This document shows positions 8,809 through 17,720 of a stretch of 64,000 nucleotides of DNA, one piece after another. The translations under genes and the position numbers were made by a program. Under the pieces are notes generated by a model. That model saw only the letters and a program-made list of their open reading frames with translations, made no database searches and was not told where the DNA came from. The stretch is from NCBI GenBank assembly GCA_910583525.1, contig CAJTXL010000013.1, positions 15,310-79,309 of the forward strand, written 5' to 3'. This DNA comes from an uncultured Muribaculaceae bacterium. GTDB taxonomy: Bacteria > Bacteroidota > Bacteroidia > Bacteroidales > Muribaculaceae. The stretch's first letter is position 1, and each line of letters starts with the position of its first letter.

Positions 8809-11166
8809 ATGCGGAGAACAATCGCGTTATTTTTGTTATTTCTTTCTTTGTTTTTCATGCCGGATGCGGCTTCGACAGTGACGGATGCCACGTCGCGGTT
8901 TGAAATAGGGCAGAGGTCTTTTCTCCTTGACGGCAAGCCGTTTGTGATAAAGGCTGCGGAACTGCACTATCCGCGTATTCCACAGCCGTATTGGGAGCAG
9001 CGTATAAAAATGTGCAAGGCGCTCGGCATGAACACGATTTGTCTGTATGTGTTTTGGAATGCGCATGAGGAGCGTCCGGACCAATTCGATTTTACCGGCC
9101 AAAACGACCTGAGGGAGTTCGTGAAGCTGTGCGAGAAGAACGGCATGAAGGTTATATTACGTCCGGGCCCATATGTGTGTGCCGAGTGGGAGATGGGCGG
9201 CCTGCCGTGGTGGCTGTTGCAGAAGAAAGACATACGTCTGCGCGAATGTGACCCGTATTTCATTGAACGGGTCGACAAGTTTCAGCAGGCGGTCGCCGCG
9301 CAGGTGGGCGATTTGACCGTCGACAAGGGCGGTCCGATAATCATGGTGCAGGTTGAGAATGAGTATGGGTCTTATGGCACTGACAAACCTTATGTTTCGA
9401 AGATACGGGATATGCTGCGTCGTAATTTCGGTGATGATGTTGTGCTGTTCCAGTGCGATTGGGCGTCGAACTTCCTGAACAACGGCCTCGACGACCTTGT
9501 GTGGACGATAAATTTCGGGACGGGCGCCAATATAGACCAGCAGTTTGGGGCGCTGAAGAAAGCGCGGCCCGACACTCCGCTTATGTGCTCGGAGTTCTGG
9601 AGCGGTTGGTTCGACAAGTGGGGGGCCAACCATGAGACGCGGACTGCTGCGGATATGATTGCCGGCATAGATGAAATGCTCTCGAAGGGTATATCGTTCA
9701 GCCTCTATATGACACACGGCGGCACGAACTGGGGGCATTGGGCCGGCGCCAACTCGCCGGGTTTTGCGCCTGACGTGACTTCATATGACTATGACGCACC
9801 TATCGGCGAAGCGGGTTCTCCGACGCCGAAATATTGGCAGCTGCGGAGCGTGCTGTTGAAACATGCCGACGGGGGCAAATTGCCGTCTGTGCCGAAGGTC
9901 CCTAAGCCTATTGCCGTGAAGCCGTTCGTGTTTGAGGAGTTTGCACCGCTTTTCGATAATCTGCCCGAACCTAAGACCGACAGGGACATCCGCACGATGG
10001 AAGAGTACGGGCAAGGTTTCGGCAGCATTATGTACAGCACCGAATTGCCGTCGCTCGACACACCGTCGGTATTGACTGTGACCGAGCCGCACGACTATGC
10101 GCAGATATTTCTTGACGGGCGCTACATAGGCAAACTTGACCGCCGTAAGGGCGAGAAAGAACTTCGTCTGCCTGAGTGCGCCAACGGGGCGCGGCTCGAC
10201 ATACTTGTCGAGGCAATGGGTCGTATAAATTTCGGTCGAGCCATTAAAGATTTTAAGGGCATAACGGAGAATGTGACGTTGACGGTAGAGCGCGACGGAC
10301 ACGAGTTTGTCTGTGACCTCAAAGACTGGAAGGTGTGCAACATCGACGATGCCTATGCGACTTATGCCTCGATGGATTTCAGTCCATTGGCGGAGACGCA
10401 AAAAGTGGACGGACGACTGCCCCGTGGCGTTTACCGTGGCACATTCACGGTCGGCCGCCCGTCGGATACGTTCCTTGATTTTTCGAGTTGGGGCAAGGGT
10501 CTTGTCTATGTCAACGGGCACGCGCTTGGCCGCATATGGGAAATCGGGCCTCAACAGACACTCTATATGCCCGGCTGCTGGCTGCGCAAGGGCGAGAATG
10601 AAATAATGGTATTCGATGTAGTTGGTCCGCGCGATGCTCGGTCGCAGGGCTTGCGTGAGCCGATACTCGATGTAGTGAGACCAGAGACTGCTGTTTCGGA
10701 TTTGAATGCGGAACGAAAGGTGTCTCTCGACGGCGAGAAGGCTGTGCTGAGTGCTGCGTTTGCCGAGGGCAGCGGATGGCAGGAATTCCGTTTTGAAAAG
10801 CCTGTGACAGGTCGCTATATATGCTTTGAGGCTGTAAGCCCTATGAATGGCGGCGAGATTGCTTCGGTTGCGGAGTTTTATGTTCTCGATGAAGCCGGTA
10901 AACGTCTTTCGCGTGAGCCGTGGACTGTGGCTTATGTAGACAGCGAAGATACAGACGGCGTGAACCGTACGGCCGACAAGATTTTTGATTTGCAGGAGTC
11001 GACGTATTGGAGTACGGCGACCGGAGCCGCTTATCCGCATGCTGTGGTCATAGACCTCGGGTCGGAGCAGACCGTAGGAGGCATACAGTATCTGCCGCGC
11101 ATGGAAGCCGGAGTGCCCGGCGCGATAAAAGATTTTAGGATTTATGTGAAGGGAGAACGCTTCTAA
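8809..11166 (+). CDS. Secreted GH35 beta-galactosidase with C-terminal discoidin-like domain
   Basis: 785 aa, beginning with a signal peptide (RRTIALFLLFLSLFFMPDA, cleavage about 21-22). The GH35 catalytic barrel follows: PRIPQPYWEQRIKMCKALG, RPGPYVCAEWEMGGLPWWLL, the acid/base Glu185 in VQVENEYGSYG and the nucleophile Glu262 in LMCSEFWSGW, then MTHGGTNWGHW. The middle part contains beta-sandwich domains, and the last 130 or so residues (WTVAYVDSEDTDGVN to the end, with YWSTATGAAYPHAVVIDLG) resemble an F5/8 type C carbohydrate-binding fold. It would release terminal beta-galactose from plant or host glycans in the periplasm or outside. No SusC/SusD pair adjoins it, so it is not part of a classical utilisation locus in this window. 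Confidence 0.93.
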   Translation: MRRTIALFLLFLSLFFMPDAASTVTDATSRFEIGQRSFLLDGKPFVIKAAELHYPRIPQPYWEQRIKMCKALGMNTICLYVFWNAHEERPDQFDFTGQNDLREFVKLCEKNGMKVILRPGPYVCAEWEMGGLPWWLLQKKDIRLRECDPYFIERVDKFQQAVAAQVGDLTVDKGGPIIMVQVENEYGSYGTDKPYVSKIRDMLRRNFGDDVVLFQCDWASNFLNNGLDDLVWTINFGTGANIDQQFGALKKARPDTPLMCSEFWSGWFDKWGANHETRTAADMIAGIDEMLSKGISFSLYMTHGGTNWGHWAGANSPGFAPDVTSYDYDAPIGEAGSPTPKYWQLRSVLLKHADGGKLPSVPKVPKPIAVKPFVFEEFAPLFDNLPEPKTDRDIRTMEEYGQGFGSIMYSTELPSLDTPSVLTVTEPHDYAQIFLDGRYIGKLDRRKGEKELRLPECANGARLDILVEAMGRINFGRAIKDFKGITENVTLTVERDGHEFVCDLKDWKVCNIDDAYATYASMDFSPLAETQKVDGRLPRGVYRGTFTVGRPSDTFLDFSSWGKGLVYVNGHALGRIWEIGPQQTLYMPGCWLRKGENEIMVFDVVGPRDARSQGLREPILDVVRPETAVSDLNAERKVSLDGEKAVLSAAFAEGSGWQEFRFEKPVTGRYICFEAVSPMNGGEIASVAEFYVLDEAGKRLSREPWTVAYVDSEDTDGVNRTADKIFDLQESTYWSTATGAAYPHAVVIDLGSEQTVGGIQYLPRMEAGVPGAIKDFRIYVKGERF

Positions 11167-11182
11167 TGCGTTCATAAGCACA

Positions 11183-11218
11183 AAAAAAGGAGCTGCGGTT
11201 CGTCGCAGCTCCTTTTTT
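11183..11218. terminator. Bidirectional intrinsic terminator
   Basis: Arms AAAAAAGGAGCTGCG (11183-11197) and CGCAGCTCCTTTTTT (11204-11218) pair perfectly around a 6-nt loop. A-run and T-run flank the stem, so it can end transcripts of the GH35 gene on the plus strand and of the large secreted protein on the minus strand. Confidence 0.9.
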
Positions 11219-11231
11219 GCTTATGCAATGA

Positions 11232-14200
11232 CTATTTAACTGTCACTTTGACTGCTTTAGCTCCGAGGCTTACCACATAGATGCCTTGGGATACGGGGAT
11301 TTCCATGTAGGCTTTGCCGGGTTGACGGGCGAGCAGACGACCGTCGGGAGTGAAGACCGATACGGTGATGCCGTCGGCGCCGGTTACTGCAATGCGTCCT
11401 TCAAGGCCGATGGCAGTAGCGTCGGTCATGCCCGGAGCGTTGATGCCGCTTTCGGCTACTGTAGCGGTGTTCGACGGCAGCGATTCTCCGTGGTTGTATT
11501 TCACGGTTACGCGGTAGTCTTTCTCGGTGTCGACATATTTGGTATCGAAGCTGGGATTGAGCACAAGGCTTTGGTTGACGGCTTTGTCTTTGCGGTAGAT
11601 GTTGTAGCCTTCTATGTCGAGGGTCGAGAGCGTCATTTCGCGTGCGGTAAATTTGATGTCGTCGATAAGCAGGGCGAATACGTTGTCGGAAGTGCAACGG
11701 ATTGCGAAGTAACGCGTTCCGGCCGGGAGATTGAACTTGTATTCAGTCCAGGACGACGGTACGGTTGTCACTTTCTGTCCTACGAGAGAGAAGTCGGCGA
11801 TTTCTTTACCTGTCGACGATGCGAGCACTTCGAAGCTTTCGTATCCGTAAAGCGGATATGCCGATTTTGCATACAGGCTTATTTCCTGGGCAATAGCCGG
11901 AAGTTCGGGCGAAATCATCCAGTCGTCGTTCTGTTTGTCGACCGAAGCGAAGCTTACGAACAGTGACGAGCCGCTGTGGGGCTTGAATAGGCTAATTTCG
12001 CCCAATTCGTCATAGTCGATAACTTGGAATGCCATCGGCATGCCGGCATTTTCGTAGTCGAGGGGCTGACCGCCGAATTCGACGCCATAGGTCGGGCTGC
12101 CGTCGGCATCGACCATTGTCCAGTCGCCTACGTTGTCGTAAGAGCCGAGTTGGCTGTCCGGCAGGCCTATTGAGAAGCCTTGGTATGTTTCGGCGCCGTC
12201 TTCTACGGGTGTCGGTGTCTCGGGGTTGAGTGTGGGGGCGCTCCATGTCAGAGCCACGCCTGTTTCGGTGCGTGTTGCGGCGAGGTCGGAAACGGTGGGA
12301 TAGTTAGGCTTGACGACGGTGACGGCTTTTTTGCTTGAGATGTTGTCGGAACGGTCGTCGGCCGGAAGCGCGTCGGTGATTATTTCGGCGTGGACGAGGT
12401 ATTTGTCGGGCGAGAATATGTCGAGGGGCATGTTGTAGACGAACGAGGCGCTGCCTCCGGCTTCGAGGTCTATTCCTTCGAACCTGTCGAGTTCATCGCC
12501 GTCGCGGTAGAATGCCACTTCATATTGGTCGGCTGTCAGTGCCGAGAGGCCTTCGTTCGCAATGCGTGCCCTGGTGGAGAATTGTTCTTTGACGGTGTAG
12601 GCTTTTTCAGGTGCGTCGAGGCTCATCATCTCCAAAGAGACGGGTGCGATTTCGCCTACACGCACGTTGTCGAGATATAGGAATCTTGTATCGACTACGG
12701 TGCCTCTGAAGCCGAGCTGCATATTTTTGCCAAGCCACGGTTTGAGGTCGACCACGACGCGTTTCCATGTCTGTGAGGCGTCTTTCCCGCCCAAGGTGAC
12801 GGTGTGGATTGATTGCCAGCCGGAGCCGTCGTTGAGGACAACTTCGAGGGTGTTCGTCGAGGGTTCGTCATCGAAGTAGTAGAACGAGAGCTTAGGCTCG
12901 TCGATGCCCGCTATTTTGAGTTTGCCTGTGAAAAGTATTGCCGTGGCTCCTTTTTCGAGGCCCGACATTACGGCCATGGCACCATTGTCGTCGTGTTGGC
13001 GCACACCGTAGTTGACATCGACGGTTCCCCAATATGTGCCGGGCGTAGTGTTGCCCATTGCAAGGAGATATGGCGAGCCGGGTGCGAAAGTTTCGCGGTA
13101 GGGTAGGTCGTAGGGTTTTCCGAGAGCGAGTACGTCGCCGGTGCCCATGTCGCCTGTCTTTGTGTCGTAGACCGCTTCTACGCCGTAGGTGACGAACACC
13201 TGTCTGGCCTCGGGGCTGACGGCGTTGTCGCTGACGGTGAGTTCGCCCGTCTTGTTGGCAATACGGATGCCTTCGCCACCGATTGCGCGGTAGACGTTAT
13301 ATTTGACGCTGCCTTCGGGGAATTTGTTGCCGCGTTTGTCGGTAGTGACCGGCTCCCATGTTATTACGGCATCGCCACCGGTAGTTCCGGCAACAGCTTT
13401 GACTGTCGGTGCGAGCGGTTTGTCAAAGCCGATGAATGTCGTTGCGGATACCTGACGACCGGCTCCGAAGACGTTGTATGCGACGGCTGTGTAGGTGTGC
13501 TCTCCTTCGGTGCATTCGGTGTCCTGATGTAAGAGCAGCGTTCCAGGGTTGGGCGAAGTGAATGTCTTTATTACTTCTTTGTCGCGTAGCAGCTCGAGTT
13601 TTTCGAGCGAAGTGAGTGCCTGTCCTTTTGTGTCGAGTTTAGGCGCTTTGAGTGTAATGCTTGCCTTCAGTTGGCCCGATGAGTTGCGTGTCACTTTCAG
13701 GTCGGTCGGAGCGTCGGGCGCGTTTCCTTCGATAGGCGCCGAAATTGCGATGTTGTTTACGATAAGGCGATTTTTATCGGGGTCGCTTACGCCGTGTATG
13801 CCGAAGTAATATATGCCGGTGGTCTCGGCGAGATAGTATGCGTCGAGGTTGCTTGCGGTGCGGTAGACTGTTGTTGCCGGAATGAGTTCTGTTGTCATTG
13901 CCGAAGACAGGGGCGCGTTGCCGACTTTTGCTTCGACTTTTTCTTCGTACTTGTCGCTTGTAGCCCTGGCATCGAATGAGAATCGGTAGAGCTTGCCTTG
14001 TTCGAGTTTGACCGGCGGCAGGAATGCCCAGTCGTTCATTGGGAGGTCATCGATGCTGAACATTGCCGAAATGGCTTTGTAGCTGTCGCTGTAGCTCCAT
14101 GTCGAGCCGTCGCCGTTGGTGTCTTCGAATACATAGCCTTCGGCGTCGGCGGCATTTTCCATCGATGCGGTGTAGGGCGGCGTGAGAGCGCCGAGACTCA

Positions 14201-15794
14201 GTTTGTTCGATTTTGCCACAGCGGTCGACACGCCTTTGTACTGCGCTGTGACGAGTGCCTGGTAGACTGTGAATGTGTCGGGCGCGGTGAATGTCTTGAC
14301 GAATCTGTCGCCACGGGCGTTTTCGGTGAGGACGGTGCTGTCGGGGGCGAGGACTATTTTATAAGTTACTTGGTCGGGGTCGAAATACCCGTCGCCTGCC
14401 GGTGTTGACGGAGTCCATGTGATGTCGAGTTTGCTGTCGGCGTAGCTGAGCTTGACGTCTTTTGCCGGTTTCGGTAGTGCGGCGCCTACGAAGGCTGTGG
14501 TACCTGCAATGCCGCCGCGTCCGTTTTCGTTGCTGAGTATGACGATGAAGTCGCAGTAGCCTGTGCGGTCGACAGTTATGGATACGGTTTTGGTTTCGCC
14601 GTAACGAGCGTTACCGGCGGCCACCTGCTTGCCGTTGGCTTTGATTTTATATTGGCAGCGGCCTGATGCGGCCGAGCCGTCGGCGAGGGTCGAGGGTACG
14701 GTGAATGTGACGGAGCCTTCCATCGTGTCTTCGATGAACGTGGCCTTTACGCCGGTGGGCTGCCCGGGCAGGTTTCCGGCCAATGGCTTAGGCTCGATGT
14801 ATGTGCCGATGAAGAGGCCGTTGTCGGGTACTTGGCATATTTCTGTTGCCGCGCCGGTTTCGGTGTTGACGGAGTAGAGTGTGCTTGTGTGGTCTTCGGT
14901 GCCTTCGATGGGGTTTGCATGGAAGAAGTATAGTGCGTCGGTATTCAGGTCGAAGCATGCGTTGGCGAAATAGTAAAAGGAATTTACGCCTGTAGAGCCG
15001 ATGACTGTTTCCTCGCCTGTGTTTTTGTCGATTTTTGAAAGGACGTAAGGCTGCTTGAATGCCGTTTCGACTATTGCATAAAGTTCGCCCTCGGCCGAAA
15101 ATGCCATGGCTTTGTAGCTGCGGTTCTTAGGCAGGTCGGCTATGTGGTATGCAATGCCGGTGTTGATGTCCATTTCGGCAAGATAATGACCGCCTTCAAG
15201 ATAGCTTGCGCAGGTTAGAACCTTTTGTGTGGTCGGGTCGTATGCGATTGAGTTCGGCGAATAGTACGGGTTGCCGACGCCTGTGCTGATTGTTTTCCAG
15301 TCGGATGTGCTGAGGGTGTAGAGTGTCAGAGAGTTGAGGTATCCTTGGGTGTCAATTACGGGTTGTACAATCCAATATTTGGAGTCTGCCCAAACGGTTC
15401 CGTATGTGCTGGCGAACATTGCGTTGTTTGTGTATATCGGAGTCAACCCGTCGGATGATATTTTGTATATGCCTTTTTCGTGAGACGGTGTCGAGGTAAG
15501 GAGAGTGCCGCATATTTCCAATCCTTGGGGCACTGCGGATGCGGCTTTGTTCACCGAATGGCTTGCAATGCGTCTGGCGCCAAGGGGCATGCCGGGCATT
15601 TCGTCGGGGCTTATGGGCCGGTTGGGTTTTACGGCAAGGTAACCTTTTTGCAGAGATGCCGGTAACCGGGAATTTTCGGACCGTTGTCCGCTAAGGCTTT
15701 TTGTGTGCATAGGCACGGCCGCAAAAGAAGTCTGTGGCAGCATGGCGCACAAGGCCATGGCTGCACTTAGGACTGCGGTATAGAACCTTTTCAT
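11232..15794 (-). CDS. Large secreted multi-domain protein: FN3/choice-of-anchor J modules and T9SS-like sorting tail
   Basis: 1520 aa when begun at ATG 15794, where a signal peptide starts at once (MKRFYTAVLSAAMALCAM, cleavage after TSFA); the frame is open 60 codons further up, but that stretch looks like leader RNA. Residues about 95-330 have propeller-like repeats (YKISSDGLTPIY, YDPTTQKVLT, YSVNTETGAATEI). Several fibronectin-type III domains follow (LKVTRNSSGQLKASITL, PTVKAVAGTTGGDAVITWEP), alternating with jelly-roll segments of the choice-of-anchor J/MAM type (DTNGDGSTWSYSDSYKAI; YFDDEPSTNTLEVVLNDGSG). The last 75 residues (ITVSVFTPDGRLLAR, GIYVVSLGAKAVKVTVK) fit a type IX secretion C-terminal signal. 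It is probably displayed on or released from the cell; ligand unknown. No enzyme motif was recognised. Confidence 0.85.
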   Translation of the reverse strand: MKRFYTAVLSAAMALCAMLPQTSFAAVPMHTKSLSGQRSENSRLPASLQKGYLAVKPNRPISPDEMPGMPLGARRIASHSVNKAASAVPQGLEICGTLLTSTPSHEKGIYKISSDGLTPIYTNNAMFASTYGTVWADSKYWIVQPVIDTQGYLNSLTLYTLSTSDWKTISTGVGNPYYSPNSIAYDPTTQKVLTCASYLEGGHYLAEMDINTGIAYHIADLPKNRSYKAMAFSAEGELYAIVETAFKQPYVLSKIDKNTGEETVIGSTGVNSFYYFANACFDLNTDALYFFHANPIEGTEDHTSTLYSVNTETGAATEICQVPDNGLFIGTYIEPKPLAGNLPGQPTGVKATFIEDTMEGSVTFTVPSTLADGSAASGRCQYKIKANGKQVAAGNARYGETKTVSITVDRTGYCDFIVILSNENGRGGIAGTTAFVGAALPKPAKDVKLSYADSKLDITWTPSTPAGDGYFDPDQVTYKIVLAPDSTVLTENARGDRFVKTFTAPDTFTVYQALVTAQYKGVSTAVAKSNKLSLGALTPPYTASMENAADAEGYVFEDTNGDGSTWSYSDSYKAISAMFSIDDLPMNDWAFLPPVKLEQGKLYRFSFDARATSDKYEEKVEAKVGNAPLSSAMTTELIPATTVYRTASNLDAYYLAETTGIYYFGIHGVSDPDKNRLIVNNIAISAPIEGNAPDAPTDLKVTRNSSGQLKASITLKAPKLDTKGQALTSLEKLELLRDKEVIKTFTSPNPGTLLLHQDTECTEGEHTYTAVAYNVFGAGRQVSATTFIGFDKPLAPTVKAVAGTTGGDAVITWEPVTTDKRGNKFPEGSVKYNVYRAIGGEGIRIANKTGELTVSDNAVSPEARQVFVTYGVEAVYDTKTGDMGTGDVLALGKPYDLPYRETFAPGSPYLLAMGNTTPGTYWGTVDVNYGVRQHDDNGAMAVMSGLEKGATAILFTGKLKIAGIDEPKLSFYYFDDEPSTNTLEVVLNDGSGWQSIHTVTLGGKDASQTWKRVVVDLKPWLGKNMQLGFRGTVVDTRFLYLDNVRVGEIAPVSLEMMSLDAPEKAYTVKEQFSTRARIANEGLSALTADQYEVAFYRDGDELDRFEGIDLEAGGSASFVYNMPLDIFSPDKYLVHAEIITDALPADDRSDNISSKKAVTVVKPNYPTVSDLAATRTETGVALTWSAPTLNPETPTPVEDGAETYQGFSIGLPDSQLGSYDNVGDWTMVDADGSPTYGVEFGGQPLDYENAGMPMAFQVIDYDELGEISLFKPHSGSSLFVSFASVDKQNDDWMISPELPAIAQEISLYAKSAYPLYGYESFEVLASSTGKEIADFSLVGQKVTTVPSSWTEYKFNLPAGTRYFAIRCTSDNVFALLIDDIKFTAREMTLSTLDIEGYNIYRKDKAVNQSLVLNPSFDTKYVDTEKDYRVTVKYNHGESLPSNTATVAESGINAPGMTDATAIGLEGRIAVTGADGITVSVFTPDGRLLARQPGKAYMEIPVSQGIYVVSLGAKAVKVTVK

Positions 15795-15825
15795 AGAATT
15801 AGGAGACGGGTCTTGTGTTGTGGTT

Positions 15826-15859
15826 GCCGCCAGGGTAAAGACCCATTGGCCTTGGCGGC
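15826..15859 (-). promoter_or_regulatory. Leader hairpin upstream of the 1520-aa secreted protein
   Basis: GCCGCCAGGG (15826-15835) and CCTTGGCGGC (15850-15859) form a 10-bp stem with one G-U pair (counted on the plus strand) and a 14-nt loop. On the minus-strand transcript it lies about 31 nt before the start codon and inside the predicted 150-nt leader. A regulatory role is inference. Confidence 0.4.
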
Positions 15860-15950
15860 CTGTGGATGATGGTTTCTCGAATGTGCCTGCAGCATTGCTG
15901 TAGTGTGGCAATGTGCCGCCGTTGTGTGATGGCTTGGCGAGTTTGCGGCA

Positions 15951-15958
15951 CAAAGTTA
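15951..15958 (-). promoter_or_regulatory. -7 box for the 1520-aa secreted protein
   Basis: CAAAGTTA on the plus strand is TAACTTTG on the minus strand, a full TAnnTTTG match. No good -33 box was found at 20 nt. Transcription would start near 15947, leaving a leader of about 150 nt. Confidence 0.45.
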
Positions 15959-16110
15959 CGCATAATCGCGGCAAAATGGCATGCGTGGTTGATATTTATG
16001 ATTTGTTAACATTAAAACTCGGGCATGTGTGTCTTTTTGTAAACCCGTGGGATTTTGAATATACGTATATGAGGGTTGTAGAGTGTTTCATAATATCTGT
16101 TAAACATGTT

Positions 16111-16142
16111 TTTGCACAAGCCAAGTTTTTTGCTTAAATTTG
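16111..16142 (+). promoter_or_regulatory. Promoter of the kdsD-mfd operon
   Basis: TTTG (16111-16114) and TAAATTTG (16135-16142) are 20 nt apart, the ideal Bacteroidota arrangement. The start would be near 16146, 25 nt before the ATG of kdsD. Confidence 0.75.
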
Positions 16143-16170
16143 TCATCGTTTTAGAAACCAACAGACGTTT

Positions 16171-16785
16171 ATGGACGTTAAACAATCAATGCGCGAGATA
16201 CTTCGTGCCGAAAGCCAGGCGATACTCTCAATTCCTGTCAATGATGCCTATGAGGCTGCTGTAGAGGCTATTGTTGAGCGTGTGCACCGTCGTGGCGGCA
16301 AGCTTGTCACCGCCGGAATGGGCAAGGCCGGACAAATCGCGATGAATATTGCCACCACTTTTTCTTCGACGGGCACTCCGGCGGTTAATCTGCATCCGAG
16401 CGAGGCGCAGCATGGCGACCTCGGGGTGCTTCAACCCAACGATATAGTGCTTTTGGTGTCGAACAGCGGCAAGACTTGTGAAATCATCAAGCTGATAGAG
16501 CTTCTTCACGGCCTTTATGCCGATATCCCGACCATTGTAATAACGGGCGCTCCAGACAGTCCGCTCGCAAAGGCTGCCGACATAACGTTGCTTACGGCCC
16601 CCGTGCCTGAGGTGTGCCCCTTGGGACTGACTCCCACCACGTCGACAACGATGATGACAGTCATAGGCGATGTGCTTGTGGTGAACGTGATGACACGTAT
16701 AGGATTTTCGGTGGCGGAATATGCCAAGCGTCATCATGGAGGCTATCTGGGTGATGCCGCCCGTGCCCAAAAGACGCACGAATGA
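16171..16785 (+). CDS. kdsD: SIS-domain sugar-phosphate isomerase, KdsD/KpsF type without CBS domains
   Basis: 204 aa. The family interconverts ribulose 5-phosphate and arabinose 5-phosphate, the first committed step toward Kdo in lipopolysaccharide. The SIS domain is complete: GKLVTAGMGKAGQIAMNIA, STGTPAVNLHPSEAQHGDLG, LLVSNSGKTCEIIKLI and CPLGLTPTTSTTMM, which hold the Lys, Glu/Asp and His residues typical of arabinose-5-phosphate isomerases. The tandem CBS domains of E. coli KdsD (about 120 residues) are absent; the protein stops after GGYLGDAARAQ. CBS-less forms are known in Bacteroides. kdsA, which uses the product, is in this window at 24943 but in another operon. The stop overlaps the next start by 4 bp (ATGA). 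Confidence 0.88.
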   Translation: MDVKQSMREILRAESQAILSIPVNDAYEAAVEAIVERVHRRGGKLVTAGMGKAGQIAMNIATTFSSTGTPAVNLHPSEAQHGDLGVLQPNDIVLLVSNSGKTCEIIKLIELLHGLYADIPTIVITGAPDSPLAKAADITLLTAPVPEVCPLGLTPTTSTTMMTVIGDVLVVNVMTRIGFSVAEYAKRHHGGYLGDAARAQKTHE

Positions 16786-17693
16786 AAAAGATAATATGTA
16801 TAGGCGAGTGCTCGCTCAATGTGGTGCTCGCTACCGATGGCCGCCCGATGGGTTCGATGCCTGGCGGTCGCGTGGTCAATGCTGCGTCGATACTTGGTCG
16901 CGACAAATTCAATGTGGTCATGGCTTCAGAGGCTTCGTCCGACCCTGTCGGTGATATCCTGGCCGCTTATTTGAGCGGTTCGGGTGTCGATATTTCGTCG
17001 CTCGACCGTTTCACCGAAGGGCGCACTCCGCTCAATGTGTTCACGATGGCCGAGGGCGATATGGCACCGTCGGCCCTGACCCGTTATGAAGATTATCCCG
17101 AAGATTGTTTTGATATCGTGTGGCCCCGTGTCGACGAGGGTGACATAGTGCTCTTCGGCGGCTATTATGCCATAGACCGTCGCATGCGACAGCGTCTTGT
17201 ACGCTTTTTGGAGCATGCCGTAGAGCGCAAGGCCGTGCTTGTCTATCTTCCCGGCTTTCTTCCGCAGCAAGAGCCGCGAATTACCCGTGTGATGCCGGCC
17301 ATCCTCGAAAATCTCGAAATGGCCCACGTAGTTGTCGCGCGCAATGTCGACCTCAGCCTTATTTTCGGAGTCGACAATACCGATACTTGCTACCATAACC
17401 ATATAGACTTCTATTGCCGTTCGCTTATCAGTGTCGATGTTTCGTGCGGAAGTATAAGCTACTATGCCGGCAAGGAGATGAGTTCGACGAACATTCCTGC
17501 TTCGACTTGCCGCACTTTGCTTTGGAACTCGGGCGCCGTTGCCGGTATTGTCGCAGTCATGGCCGAGCGTAGCCTCGGTCCGGCCGATTTTGAATCGCCG
17601 ACGCAGGAGCTTCGCGAAGCTATAATCGGAGCGGCGGCTCTGAGCGCAAACAAGGCAGCCGATGCTATCAAGCATCCGTGGCAACTAATATGA
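16782..17693 (+). CDS. PfkB/ribokinase-fold protein lacking the GAGD catalytic motif
   Basis: 303 aa. The N-terminal half reads as a PfkB-family sugar/nucleoside kinase: IICIGECSLNVV, PGGRVVNAASILGRD (sugar-binding first signature), SDPVGDILAAYLSGSGVD and TRYEDYP. At the position of the second signature, where D-T-x-G-A-G-D is expected, the sequence is LWNSGAVAGIVAVMAE: the catalytic Asp is gone. It may be a binding or regulatory protein, or a kinase with an altered active site. Residues CYHNHIDFYCRS are also unusual for the family. The start ATG overlaps the stop of kdsD by 4 bp and ribH follows after 27 bp, so it is firmly in the operon. Sugar-nucleotide or Kdo-linked function would fit the context but is unproven. 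Confidence 0.75.
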   Translation: MKKIICIGECSLNVVLATDGRPMGSMPGGRVVNAASILGRDKFNVVMASEASSDPVGDILAAYLSGSGVDISSLDRFTEGRTPLNVFTMAEGDMAPSALTRYEDYPEDCFDIVWPRVDEGDIVLFGGYYAIDRRMRQRLVRFLEHAVERKAVLVYLPGFLPQQEPRITRVMPAILENLEMAHVVVARNVDLSLIFGVDNTDTCYHNHIDFYCRSLISVDVSCGSISYYAGKEMSSTNIPASTCRTLLWNSGAVAGIVAVMAERSLGPADFESPTQELREAIIGAAALSANKAADAIKHPWQLI

Positions 17694-17720
17694 GTAGAAC
17701 CATTCCTTAAACTATAACAT

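Larger units (their letters stand above)
15795..16170. other. 376-bp divergent intergenic region
   Basis: It separates the large secreted protein (-) from kdsD (+). It holds the minus-strand -7 box (15951-15958) with about 150 nt of leader containing a 10-bp hairpin, an A/T-rich centre with the perfect palindrome ATATACGTATAT (16059-16070), and the plus-strand kdsD promoter (16111-16142). No additional gene was recognised. Confidence 0.7.

Noticed and set aside
15795..15974. 60-codon N-terminal extension of the large secreted protein
   Set aside because: It would precede a clear signal peptide and its first codons lie upstream of the -7 box; ATG 15794 is better.
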